The notes under the pieces are model-generated. The model was not told the origin of the DNA. It saw only the letters and a program-made list of their open reading frames with translations, and did not search any database. A program made the position numbers and the translations under genes. From Allobosea sp. CS1GBMeth4 (lineage in GTDB: Bacteria > Pseudomonadota > Alphaproteobacteria > Rhizobiales > Beijerinckiaceae): a DNA stretch of 45,673 nucleotides. The stretch is from positions 1 to 45,673 of the forward strand of contig NZ_FYAS01000037.1 of the NCBI RefSeq assembly GCF_900185715.1. Direction: 5' to 3'. This document shows, piece by piece, positions 25,895 to 34,085 of the stretch (position 1 is the first letter of the stretch; each line of letters begins with the position of its first letter).

Positions 25895-26764
25895 ATGAGC
25901 ACCAGCGCGATCGACCCCTCCCTTGCCCATCAGCGCCGCGAGCAGGCGCTGATGGCGCTGCTCGCGGCCCCGGCCGTGCTGGTGATCGTCGCGCTGGTAG
26001 TGATCCCTGTCGGATGGCTCGCGGCCCAGTCGGTCTACGACAACGGCTTCACGCTGGAGCATTACCGCCGCATCTTCGCCGAAGAGGTCTACTGGCGCAG
26101 CTTCGCGCTGACCTTCCGGATCGCGCTGACGGTGACGCTGCTCACCCTCATCCTCGGCTATCCCGTCGCCTATGCGGCGGCCCATGCCAGGCGGCCCTGG
26201 AACGTGCTGATCCTGGCCTGCGTGATGCTGCCGTTCTGGACCAGCGTGCTGGTGCGCGCCTATGCCTGGCTCGTGCTGCTGCAGCGCACCGGCGTCGCCA
26301 ACCAGCTGCTCGAGCGCTTCGGGCTGGTCTCGGAGCCGCTGGCGCTGGTGCACAACGAGCTCGGCACGGTGATCGCGACCGTCCACATCCTTCTGCCCTT
26401 CATGGTGCTGCCGCTCTATTCCACCATGCAGAAGATCCCGCGCGAGCTGATGCTCGCCGGCGCCAGCCTCGGCGGCGGCCCGCTCTACAGCTTCCGGCGC
26501 ATCTTCCTGCCGCTGTCGCTACCGGGCGTCGTCGCCGGGCTCACCCTCGTCTTCGTGCTGACGCTCGGCTTCTACATCACGCCCGAGCTGCTCGGCGGCG
26601 GGCGCACCGTGATGATCTCGATGGTGGTGAGCCGCAATGTCGAGCTCTACGCGCAATGGGGCGCGGCCAGCGCCGTCGGCGTCGTGCTGCTCGCCTGCGT
26701 GCTCGCGATCTTCGCCGCGGTCGGCCGCATCATCCCGCTCGACAAGATGCTGGGGCAGAAATGA
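25895..26764 (+). CDS. Polyamine-type ABC transporter permease (PotB-like)
   Basis: This 289-residue inner-membrane permease has a short cytoplasmic N-terminus, a first membrane helix (LLAAPAVLVIVALVVIPVGWLAAQSV), and five further helices. The EAA loop reads MQKIPRELMLAGASLGGGPLYSFRRIFLPLSLPGV near residue 180, typical of PotB. Its stop overlaps the PotC-like start (ATGA), so the two are translationally coupled. It is separated from the binding-protein gene by a 140-base palindrome-rich gap. Confidence 0.93.
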   Translation: MSTSAIDPSLAHQRREQALMALLAAPAVLVIVALVVIPVGWLAAQSVYDNGFTLEHYRRIFAEEVYWRSFALTFRIALTVTLLTLILGYPVAYAAAHARRPWNVLILACVMLPFWTSVLVRAYAWLVLLQRTGVANQLLERFGLVSEPLALVHNELGTVIATVHILLPFMVLPLYSTMQKIPRELMLAGASLGGGPLYSFRRIFLPLSLPGVVAGLTLVFVLTLGFYITPELLGGGRTVMISMVVSRNVELYAQWGAASAVGVVLLACVLAIFAAVGRIIPLDKMLGQK

Positions 26765-27546
26765 AGACCTCCCTGCTGCCGCGCCTCGCCTTCGGCCTCG
26801 TCGTCGGGCTGATCCTGCTCTACCTGATGCTGCCCGTGCTGATCATCGTGCCGATGTCGTTCTCGAGCACGCGCTTCCTGACCTTCCCGCCCCCGGCGCT
26901 GTCGCTGCGCTGGTACCAGGAATATTTCGGCAATCCGAACTGGATGCAGGGTACGCGGATGAGCCTGATGCTCGGCGCCCTGACCGTGCTGATCGCGACG
27001 CCGCTCGGCACCGCCGCCGCCTATGCGATCAGCAACGCCCAGAACCGGCTGATGCGCTCCCTGCACATGGTGCTGATGCTGCCGCTGATCGTGCCGATCA
27101 TCATCGTCGCGATCGGCATCTTCTTCGTCTACGCCAAGCTCGGCCTGATCCAGACGCTGACGGGGCTGGTGCTGGCCAATGTCATGCTCGGCCTGCCCTA
27201 TGTCATCACCTCGGTGGTCGCCGGGCTGCAGAGCTTCGACAAGACGCAGGAGATGGTGGCGCGCAGCCTCGGCATGAACCGCCTGCGCGCCTTCCTCACC
27301 GTGACGCTGCCGCAGATCAAGGCCAGCGTCTTCGCCGGCGCCGTCTTCGCCTTCATCTCGGCGATCGACGAAACCATCATCGCGCTCTTCGTCTCGGGCG
27401 GGCAGTACCAGACCCTGACCAAGCGCATGTTCACCGCGCTGCGCGACGAGATCGACCCGACCATCGCCTCGATCTCGACCTTGCTGACGGCGGCCTCCTT
27501 CCTGCTCGTCCTGCTCGCCATGAGCGGACAGAAGAAGGATGCGTAG
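26761..27546 (+). CDS. Polyamine-type ABC transporter permease (PotC-like)
   Basis: This 261-residue inner-membrane permease starts at the ATG overlapping the previous stop. Six hydrophobic segments are seen, beginning LAFGLVVGLILLYLMLPVLIIVPMSFSS; the segment FPPPALSLRWYQEYF is a PotC hallmark, and the EAA loop is DKTQEMVARSLGMNRLRAFLTVTLPQIKASV. It forms the channel with the PotB-like protein and is the last gene of the six-gene operon starting at 21520. A palindrome pair (27560-27658) follows and faces the convergent FAD oxidoreductase gene. Confidence 0.93.
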   Translation: MKTSLLPRLAFGLVVGLILLYLMLPVLIIVPMSFSSTRFLTFPPPALSLRWYQEYFGNPNWMQGTRMSLMLGALTVLIATPLGTAAAYAISNAQNRLMRSLHMVLMLPLIVPIIIVAIGIFFVYAKLGLIQTLTGLVLANVMLGLPYVITSVVAGLQSFDKTQEMVARSLGMNRLRAFLTVTLPQIKASVFAGAVFAFISAIDETIIALFVSGGQYQTLTKRMFTALRDEIDPTIASISTLLTAASFLLVLLAMSGQKKDA

Positions 27547-27559
27547 CGCAGGCGACGTC

Positions 27560-27582
27560 ATGCTCGGGCTTGACCCGAGCAT
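27560..27582. repeat. Short palindromic element ATGCTCGGG-N5-CCCGAGCAT, downstream of permease genes
   Basis: Same 9-bp arms as the element at 25841-25863, here 13 bases after the permease stop. With the next hairpin it forms the mirror image of the block that precedes the permease genes. Confidence 0.7.
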
Positions 27583-27626
27583 CTCAGGCCGGACGAGACG
27601 CTGACTGGCGCCTTCCTGTCACGAGA

Positions 27627-27658
27627 TTCTCGGGGCTGCGCTTCGCTTCGCCCGAGAA
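27627..27658. repeat. Hairpin TTCTCGGG-N16-CCCGAGAA
   Basis: An eight-base inverted repeat with loop GCTGCGCTTCGCTTCG, close to the inverse complement of the loop at 25775-25790. It lies between the convergent permease and FAD oxidoreductase genes and could help end both transcripts, though no T-run is present. Confidence 0.65.
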
Positions 27659-27677
27659 CGACGCCCGTCGCCAAGGC

Positions 27678-28955
27678 TCAATGGCGCCAGTCCTGGTAGC
27701 GGTAATACATGCCGACGAAGGGCAGGAACCAGGGCGGGCCGAAATGGCCGGGTACCGCCGGCCAGTCGAGGCCGGCGAAGGGGTTGGCCTTCGCCTCGCC
27801 CCCCATCACCCGGGCCATGGCCTGGCCCATATGGACCGACATCTGCGTGCCGTGGCCGCTATAGCCGAGCGCATAGAACAGGCCGTCGCGCTCGCCGGCA
27901 CGCGGCAGCCGGTCCGCCGTCATGTCGACGAGGCCGCCCCAGCAATAGTCGATGCGGGTGCCGGCCAGTTCGGGGAAGAGCTCCAGCATGCGCGCCTTCA
28001 GGATCTCGCCGCTCTTGGCGTCCGAGGCCGGGCTCGACAGGGCGAAGCGCGCCCGCCCGCCGAAGATCAAGCGGTTGTCGGGGGTGAGCCGGAAATAGTT
28101 GCCGATGTTCTTCGTCGTCGTCGCGGTCCGCCGCGTCGGCATGATCGCAGCGGCGCGCTCGGGCGAGAGCGGCTCGGTGGCGATGATGAAGCTGCCGACC
28201 GGGACGATGCGCCGCCTCAGCCAGGCGAACGGGCCCCGGCGCGAGGCGCCGGTGGCGAGCAGCACCTGCCCCGCCTCCAGCGTGCCGCGGCTGGTGACGA
28301 CGCGATGGGCCTGGGCGGTCGACCGCTCGAGCCCGGTCACCGCCGCGTTCTCGTGGATCGCCGCGCCGCGCCGCGCGGCCGCCTCGGCGAGGCCGACGCC
28401 GAAGCGGCCCATATGCATATGCGCGCTGCGCGGATAGACGAGGCCGCCATGGAAGCCGTCCGAGCCGATCTCGCGGCGCGTCTCGGCCGGCGTCACCACG
28501 GCCAGAGTCGGCTCGACCGTGCGCTGCAGCAGGGCGGCGCTCTTCTCCAGCTTGGCGAAGTGCTCCGGCTTGGCGGCGAGCTTGATCTTGCCGGTGCGGA
28601 CGAAGCCGCAGTCGATCGCCTCGCTCGCGACCAGCGCCTCGACGGTGTCGACGGCGCTGTCGAAGGCCCGGTAAAGCGCGACCGCCCTCTCCTCGCCGAG
28701 GCTGGCCGCCAGGCTGCCGAGATCGTGGGCGAGCCCATTGTTGCAGTGCCCGCCATTGCGGCCGGACGCCTCGCCGATCACGCGGCCGGCCTCGAGCACG
28801 GCGACGCTCGCGCCCGATTTCGCCAGGGCGAGCGCGGCCGACAGGCCGGTGAAGCCGCCGCCGACAATGGCGACGTCGACCTTGCCGGCGACCGGCGCGC
28901 GCGAGCCGGCGGCGAATTCAGGAGCCGTCGCGAGCCAATAGGGTTCGAGCTTCAT
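27678..28955 (-). CDS. FAD-dependent amine oxidoreductase (DAO family, PuuB/PauB-like)
   Basis: The 425-residue flavoprotein has Rossmann motif AIVGGGFTGLSAA (residues 29-41), the flavin segment GEASGRNGGHCNNG near 61-74, and a C-terminal ALGYSGHGTQMSVHMG region. The C-terminal PPWFLPFVGMYYRYQDW tail is typical of this polyamine-oxidase subgroup. The probable reaction is oxidation of an amine such as putrescine or a glutamylated derivative to an aldehyde. It diverges from a GNAT-family gene over a 177-base gap. With the class III aminotransferase (30606) and GabD-like dehydrogenase (32604) it can be placed in a putrescine/GABA breakdown module. It is a different paralogue from the oxidase at 23343. 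Confidence 0.9.
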   Translation of the reverse strand: MKLEPYWLATAPEFAAGSRAPVAGKVDVAIVGGGFTGLSAALALAKSGASVAVLEAGRVIGEASGRNGGHCNNGLAHDLGSLAASLGEERAVALYRAFDSAVDTVEALVASEAIDCGFVRTGKIKLAAKPEHFAKLEKSAALLQRTVEPTLAVVTPAETRREIGSDGFHGGLVYPRSAHMHMGRFGVGLAEAAARRGAAIHENAAVTGLERSTAQAHRVVTSRGTLEAGQVLLATGASRRGPFAWLRRRIVPVGSFIIATEPLSPERAAAIMPTRRTATTTKNIGNYFRLTPDNRLIFGGRARFALSSPASDAKSGEILKARMLELFPELAGTRIDYCWGGLVDMTADRLPRAGERDGLFYALGYSGHGTQMSVHMGQAMARVMGGEAKANPFAGLDWPAVPGHFGPPWFLPFVGMYYRYQDWRH

Positions 28956-29132
28956 GGCAGGTCAGTCCCAGCGCTCCGGACAGGGCGGCGAGAGCCGCGC
29001 CCGGCCGGCCGAGCCGGCTCCGGGCGTCGAGAATAGCGAGCCGCGCCACGGGTTCTTGGACAATTTTGCAGTTCTCCGCAGCCCGGCGCCTGCCTATAGT
29101 CGTGCAGCATTCAAGGAACGAGGCCGGCAACA

Positions 29133-30008
29133 GTGGCTCACGGTACGGCTCGGCGCCGGCTCGATTACGAGCTCGCCATCAGGCCGATGACAGAGGCGGA
29201 CATCGCCCAGGCGCACCAGCTCTCCGTCGGCGTCAGCTGGCCGCACCGGCCCGAGGACTGGCGCTTCGTGCTGGAGGTCGGGTACGGCTTCGTCGCCTGC
29301 GACGCGATCGGCCGGGTCCTGGCTTCGGCGATGTGGTGGCCCTTCGGGCCGCACTTCGCCACGGTGGGCATGGTCATCACCTCCCCGCGCCTGCAGATGC
29401 AGGGCGCCGGACGCCGGCTAATGGACACGATCTTCGAAGAGGCGGGCGCTCGCGACCTCCGGCTCAACGCGACGCGGGCGGGCTACCGCCTCTACCGCTC
29501 GCTCGACTTCCAGCCGATCGGCCGCATCTTCCAGCATCAGGGCCGCGTCCAGGCACCGGCCGGGGCCGCGCCCGGCGGATTCGCCATCCGTCCGGCGACC
29601 GCCGCCGACGGCGAGGCGATCGCGCGGCTCGACGCCGACGCTTATGGCGCCGACCGCTCGCGCGTCATAGCCGCGCTGATGAAGCTCGCGACGGGAACGG
29701 TGGTCGAGCGCGACGGCGCGCTCGTCGGCTTCGCCCTCTGCCGCCGCTTCGGCCGCGGCCATGTCGTCGGCCCGATCGTCGCCGAAAGCGACGAGGCTGC
29801 GATCGCCCTCGTGCATCCGCATGTGCTCGCTCATGACGGCCAGTTCCTGCGCGTCGACACCGCCCAGGAACAGGGCAGGTTCGGCGGCTTCCTCGAAGAG
29901 TGCGGCATGACCGTCTTCGATACCGTGACGACGATGGTCAGGGGCCGCAATCACGGCCCGCGGGGCGCGGCGCGGACCTTCGGGCTGGTCACCCAGGCGC
30001 TCGGCTGA
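29133..30008 (+). CDS. GNAT-family N-acetyltransferase, tandem-domain type, copy 1
   Basis: This 291-residue GNAT protein starts at GTG. The N-terminal GNAT domain (about 14-140) contains the acetyl-CoA loop region LQMQGAGRRLMDTIF (Q/R-x-x-G-x-G/A pattern near residue 90). The C-terminal half is a second GNAT-like domain with RGHVVGPIVAES. A paralogue at 35033 shares VSWPHR-EDW, GRG-VVGP-VAES and TTMVRG segments. Proteins of this layout often sit in amine catabolic clusters; the acceptor is unknown. Its stop is three bases from that of the convergent Lrp gene. Confidence 0.85.
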   Translation: MAHGTARRRLDYELAIRPMTEADIAQAHQLSVGVSWPHRPEDWRFVLEVGYGFVACDAIGRVLASAMWWPFGPHFATVGMVITSPRLQMQGAGRRLMDTIFEEAGARDLRLNATRAGYRLYRSLDFQPIGRIFQHQGRVQAPAGAAPGGFAIRPATAADGEAIARLDADAYGADRSRVIAALMKLATGTVVERDGALVGFALCRRFGRGHVVGPIVAESDEAAIALVHPHVLAHDGQFLRVDTAQEQGRFGGFLEECGMTVFDTVTTMVRGRNHGPRGAARTFGLVTQALG

Positions 30009-30011
30009 GCC

Positions 30012-30500
30012 CTACAGGTCGAACAGCACCGGCAGGGGATAGCCCGGCTTCTGGATCGGCGACTTGATGACGATGTAGCTGAAGTATTTGGAGATGCCGA
30101 TATTGCGGTCGAGCAGCGTCTCGATCAGCGACTGGTAATGCGTCAGCCCGCGCGTGACGAATTTGACGAGATAGTCGTAGCCGCCGCTGACCATGTGGCA
30201 CTCGATCACCTCGTCGACGCGCCTGAGCGCCGTCTCGAAGCGGATGAAATATTCCTTGGTGTGGTCGGCCAGGGTGATCTCGGTGAAGACGGTGATGGTC
30301 TCGCCGAGCTTCTGCAGGTTGATGGTCGCGCCGTAGCCGGAAATGAAGCCGGCCTGTTCCAGCCGCTTCACCCGCAGCAGGCACGGGCTCGGCGACAGGC
30401 CGACCGCATCGGCGAGGTTGACGTTCGTGATCCTGCCGTTGTTCTGCAGCTCGATCAGGATCTTCATGTCGATGCGGTCGAGCCGCACACCCGGTGTCAC
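30012..30500 (-). CDS. Lrp/AsnC-family transcriptional regulator
   Basis: The 162-residue regulator has an N-terminal HTH (residues about 6-65: LDRIDMKILIELQNNGRITNVNLADAVGLSPSPCLLRVKRLEQAG) and a C-terminal RAM ligand-binding domain (about 70-150), the normal architecture and length. It lies downstream of the class III aminotransferase gene after a 105-base gap, so it may have its own promoter. It probably responds to an amino acid and controls the surrounding amine-degradation genes; the effector is unknown. Confidence 0.92.
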   Translation of the reverse strand: MTPGVRLDRIDMKILIELQNNGRITNVNLADAVGLSPSPCLLRVKRLEQAGFISGYGATINLQKLGETITVFTEITLADHTKEYFIRFETALRRVDEVIECHMVSGGYDYLVKFVTRGLTHYQSLIETLLDRNIGISKYFSYIVIKSPIQKPGYPLPVLFDL

Positions 30501-30605
30501 GACGAGGGCCTCATGCCTTGGCTGCCTCTTGCGGAATCGGCCCCGCGAAGCGTGCCCGAACCGGCATCAGACTAGTCGTTCGATGCGGTCCGGGCCAAGC
30601 ATGGA

Positions 30606-32000
30606 TCATGCCGCCTTTGCGGTTTTCAACGCCGCCGCCACCTCCGGCAGCGCCATGACCTCGTCCAGCGTCTTGCGCAGCCTGGTGACGATCAGGTCGA
30701 TCTCGGCCTCGCTGCAGGACAGCGGCGGGGCAAGGCCGATGATGTCGTCGGCGAAAGCGCGGAAGATGACGCCATTGGCATAGCCGCGGGCAAAGAGGTG
30801 GTCGGACAGCTTCACCTCGCGCGGCAGCTTCTGCTTCGTCGCCTTGTCGGCGACCAGCTCGACGCCGGCGAGCAGGCCGCGTGCCCTGACCTCGCCGACG
30901 AGCGGGTGGTCGGCGAGCGTCGCCAGGCGCTCCTCGAAATAAGCCCCGACGCGCTGGCCGTTGGCGAGGATGCCGCCCTCATCGTAGAGCCGCAGCACCT
31001 CGAGCGCCACGGCGGCGCTGACCGGATGGCCGGAATAGGTGTAGCCATGGCCGACCGGGCCGCCGGCCGGGGCGTTGTCGGCGATGGCGCGATAGACCTT
31101 CTCGCCGAGCGCAAGCGCGCCGAGCGGCGCATAGCCGGAGGTCAGCCCTTTCGCCATGGTCATCATGTCGGGCACGACGCCTTCGGCCTCGCAGGCGAAC
31201 AGCGGGCCGGTGCGGCCGAAGCCGGTGATGACCTCGTCGGCGACGAAGAGGATGTCGAGCTCGGCCGCCGTCTCGCGCATCGCTCTGAGCCAGCCCTTCG
31301 GCGGCACGATGACGCCGCCCGAACCGATCACCGGCTCGCAGAAGAAGGCCGCGACGTTCTCGGCGCCGAGCTCGGCGACCTTGGCGCGCAGCGAGGCGAC
31401 GCTGGCCGCGATCACCGCGGCATCGCCCGAGCCCGTCGGGTTGCGATAGGCATAGGGCGGGGCGACGTAGTGATGCACATGCGCCGGAAAGTCGAAGCCG
31501 GCATGGAAGGCCGGCAGCGCCGTGACGCCCGCGCCGGTCGAGCTCGAACCGTGATAGCCACGCTCGAGCGAGAGGATCGCCTTCTTCGTCGGCTGGCCGG
31601 TGACGTTGTAGTAGAACTGGATCAGACGCAGCGCGCTGTCGACGGCGTCCGAACCGCCGAGCGAAAAATAGATGTGGTCGAGATCGCCGGGGGTGAGCTC
31701 GGCGAGCTTGGCGGCGAGCCGGATCGCCGGCTCGCTGCCGAAGCTGAAATAGCCGGTGGCGTAGGGCAGCTCGCGCATCTGGCGGGCAGCGGCCTCGACG
31801 ATGCTGTCATGGCCGTAGCCGACATTGACGCACCAGAGGCCGGCGAAGCCGTCGATCAGCTCATGGCCGTCGCTGTCGGTGACGAAGGCGCCCTTGGCCG
31901 ATTTCATCACGGTGACGCCGCGTTTTTCGTGGCCGGCCCAGTTGGCGACCGGGTGGACCCAATGGCGACGGTCGAGAGCTTCGAGGGAGTTGACGCTCAT
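30606..32000 (-). CDS. Class III PLP aminotransferase (putrescine/omega-amino acid type, SpuC-like)
   Basis: The 464-residue pyridoxal-phosphate enzyme transfers a terminal amino group, typically from putrescine, GABA or beta-alanine, to pyruvate. PLP-site residues are Asp255 (FVADEVITGFGR), Lys284 forming the Schiff base (TMAKGLTSGY), and the GSDAVDSALRL segment near 116-126 for phosphate binding. The stretch DGFAGLWCVNVGYG near the N-terminus is typical of putrescine- or beta-alanine-pyruvate aminotransferases of the SpuC group. The start has GAGG upstream. It follows the short AraC regulator by nine bases on the same strand, so the two are co-transcribed. Its semialdehyde product can go to the dehydrogenase at 32604. 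Confidence 0.92.
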   Translation of the reverse strand: MSVNSLEALDRRHWVHPVANWAGHEKRGVTVMKSAKGAFVTDSDGHELIDGFAGLWCVNVGYGHDSIVEAAARQMRELPYATGYFSFGSEPAIRLAAKLAELTPGDLDHIYFSLGGSDAVDSALRLIQFYYNVTGQPTKKAILSLERGYHGSSSTGAGVTALPAFHAGFDFPAHVHHYVAPPYAYRNPTGSGDAAVIAASVASLRAKVAELGAENVAAFFCEPVIGSGGVIVPPKGWLRAMRETAAELDILFVADEVITGFGRTGPLFACEAEGVVPDMMTMAKGLTSGYAPLGALALGEKVYRAIADNAPAGGPVGHGYTYSGHPVSAAVALEVLRLYDEGGILANGQRVGAYFEERLATLADHPLVGEVRARGLLAGVELVADKATKQKLPREVKLSDHLFARGYANGVIFRAFADDIIGLAPPLSCSEAEIDLIVTRLRKTLDEVMALPEVAAALKTAKAA

Positions 32001-32009
32001 GGCAGAACC

Positions 32010-32453
32010 TCAGACGGGACGTGGGCTTGGAAGGTTGGAGAAGGGCGCGGCCGGCGGACAGGCGATCCGTCCGTGTCGCGGCCGCGCGGCCTGCGTCTGC
32101 TCGCGCAGATAGCGGCCGGGGGTCAGGCCGTAGACGCTCTTGAAATGGCGCGAGAGATGGCTCTGGTCGAAAAAGCCGGCCTCCAGCGCGGCCTGGGCCG
32201 CCGGGACGCCATCGGCGAGCAGGGTGCGCGCATAACGCACGCGCTGCCGGCAGACGAAGCGATGCGGCGTCACCCCGACCTGACGGCGAAAGACGGTGAC
32301 GAAGCGGCAGACGCTGAGGCCGGCCAGAGCCGCCAGATCGTCGAGATAGAGAGCCTCGGTGAAATGCCGCTCGATATGGGCCAGCGCCCGCCGGATGCCG
32401 GGGCTCGTCGGCTCCGGAGCCCGGACGGCGAGGCTTGAAACAGACTGGAGCAT
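32010..32453 (-). CDS. Short AraC-family transcriptional regulator (DNA-binding domain only)
   Basis: The 147-residue protein consists almost only of the AraC/XylS DNA-binding domain: first HTH at about residues 37-57 (LDDLAALAGLSVCRFVTVFR) and second at 86-110 (AALEAGFFDQSHLSRHFKSVYGLTPGRY). There is no N-terminal sensor domain, so it may act constitutively, like SoxS/MarA, or depend on its own expression level. It is transcribed with the downstream aminotransferase gene, nine bases apart. The 150-base gap upstream (32454-32603) separates it from the gabD-like gene, and no further gene is supported there. Confidence 0.85.
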   Translation of the reverse strand: MLQSVSSLAVRAPEPTSPGIRRALAHIERHFTEALYLDDLAALAGLSVCRFVTVFRRQVGVTPHRFVCRQRVRYARTLLADGVPAAQAALEAGFFDQSHLSRHFKSVYGLTPGRYLREQTQAARPRHGRIACPPAAPFSNLPSPRPV

Positions 32454-32603
32454 ATGAACCGCCTCGACCTCCGCTGACGGCGTGACGCCTGTCGCAGAGG
32501 CTAGGAGCGGCCGGCCGGGCAGTGCGGCGGCTTTGGCGTGCCGCTTTGGTATGCCCTGCCCAATTGCGGCGCGCGATCGGCAGATCGTGCTTCGGCCGAC
32601 AGC

Positions 32604-34073
32604 TCAGGCGGGTTTCAGCCCGCCGATATGGAAGCTCTTCAGCTCGAGATATTCCTCGATGCCGGTCGCGCCGCCCTCGCGGCCGATGCCCGACTGCTTG
32701 ATGCCGCCGAAAGGCGCCACCTCCATCGAGACCGAGCCGGTGTTGAGGCCGACCATGCCGAACTCCAGTCGCTCGCCGACGCGCCAGGAGCGATTGAGGT
32801 CCTGCGTGTAGAAATAGGCGGCGAGCCCATAGGGCGTACCGTTGGCGATCTCGATCGCCTCGTCCTCGTGCTTGAAGCGGAACAGCGGCGCCACCGGGCC
32901 GAAGGTCTCCTCATTGGCGAGCCGCATGCGCGTGGTCGCGCCGGTCAGCACCGTCGGTACGACGAAACGGGACGCCTCGACCTCGCCCTCAGCCGCGGCC
33001 AGCCTGGTCGCGCCGAGCGCGAGCGCGTCGTCGAGATGCGCGTGGACCTTCTCGACCGCCGCCGCATTGATCAGCGGGCCGATGGTGACGCCCGCCTGCC
33101 GCCCGTCACCGACCCGCATCGCCGCAACCGCCCGAGCGAGCCGGTCGGCGAAGGCGTCGTGGATGCCGTCCTGGACGAGGATGCGGTTGGCACAGACGCA
33201 GGTCTGGCCGGCATTGCGGAACTTGCTGGCGATGGCCCCGGCCACGGCGGCGTCGAGATCGGCGTCGTCGAAGACGATGAAGGGCGCGTTGCCGCCGAGC
33301 TCGAGGCTCAGCCGCTTCAGCGTGTCCGAGCATTGCCGCATCAGGAGCGCGCCGACCCGGGTCGAGCCGGTGAAGGAGAGCTTGCGCACGACGGGGTTCT
33401 GCGTCAGCGCCGCGCCGATTCCCTGCGGCAGGCCGGTGACGATGTTGACGACGCCGGGCGGGAATCCGGCCCGCTCAGCCAGCACGCCGAGCGCCAGCGC
33501 CGAATAGGGCGTGAGCTCCGAGGGCTTGACCACGATCGGGCAGCCGGCGGCGAGCGCCGGCGCACATTTGCGGGTGATCATCGCATTGGGGAAGTTCCAG
33601 GGCGTGATCGCCGCGGAGACGCCGACAGGCTCCTTCAGCACGAGGATGCGCCGGTCGGCGGTCGGCGCCGGCACGGTGCCGCCATAGACGCGCCGCGCCT
33701 CCTCGGCGAACCATTTGACGAAGCCGGCGCCGTAGAGCACCTCGCCCTCGGCTTCCGCGAGAGGCTTGCCCTGCTCGGCCGTCATGATGCGGGCGAGATC
33801 GGCGCGGTGCTCCAGCATCAGATCGTGCCAGCGCTCCAGCAGGGCCGCGCGCTCGGCCGCCGGACGTGCCTTCCAGGCCGGGAACGCCGCCTCCGCGGCG
33901 GCGATCGCCGCGTTCGTCTCGGCTTCGCCGCAGGCCGGAATCGTGCCGATCTGAACACCGGTCGCCGGATCGCGCACCGGCAGCTCCTCACCTGAGGCGG
34001 CGGCAACCCACTCACCGCCGATCAGGGCACGCCCCACCAGGAGGTCGCGATCTTGCAGGGACAAGGCCGTCAT
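32604..34073 (-). CDS. gabD: NAD(P)+-dependent succinate-semialdehyde dehydrogenase (GabD-like)
   Basis: This 489-residue aldehyde dehydrogenase shows Asn160 (AITPWNFP), Glu258 (SLELGGNAP) and catalytic Cys292 (NAGQTCVCANR), the last segment being the hallmark of the succinate/glutarate-semialdehyde dehydrogenase group, with the second Cys294 that gives redox control in GabD enzymes. It would convert succinate semialdehyde from GABA transamination to succinate for the citric acid cycle. It follows the 2-hydroxyacid dehydrogenase by 12 bases in the cupin-GNAT-dehydrogenase-gabD unit on the minus strand. Glutarate semialdehyde from cadaverine or lysine is an alternative substrate. Confidence 0.92.
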   Translation of the reverse strand: MTALSLQDRDLLVGRALIGGEWVAAASGEELPVRDPATGVQIGTIPACGEAETNAAIAAAEAAFPAWKARPAAERAALLERWHDLMLEHRADLARIMTAEQGKPLAEAEGEVLYGAGFVKWFAEEARRVYGGTVPAPTADRRILVLKEPVGVSAAITPWNFPNAMITRKCAPALAAGCPIVVKPSELTPYSALALGVLAERAGFPPGVVNIVTGLPQGIGAALTQNPVVRKLSFTGSTRVGALLMRQCSDTLKRLSLELGGNAPFIVFDDADLDAAVAGAIASKFRNAGQTCVCANRILVQDGIHDAFADRLARAVAAMRVGDGRQAGVTIGPLINAAAVEKVHAHLDDALALGATRLAAAEGEVEASRFVVPTVLTGATTRMRLANEETFGPVAPLFRFKHEDEAIEIANGTPYGLAAYFYTQDLNRSWRVGERLEFGMVGLNTGSVSMEVAPFGGIKQSGIGREGGATGIEEYLELKSFHIGGLKPA

Positions 34074-34085
34074 TGGCTGCTCCGT

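Noticed and set aside
24626..26919. Two CTGGTACCAG palindromes (24626-24635 and 26910-26919) resembling the MocR operator arms
   Set aside because: Both lie inside coding sequence where they encode Trp-Tyr-Gln in conserved protein segments, with no promoter context.
25757..27658. Composite transposon flanking the permease genes
   Set aside because: No transposase gene, target-site duplication or long terminal repeat; the repeats are short REP-like hairpins.
26637..29036. Long plus-strand frame across the PotC-like gene and opposite the FAD oxidoreductase
   Set aside because: Low-complexity Arg/Ala/Asp-rich translation typical of a GC-rich shadow frame, overlapping two well-supported genes.
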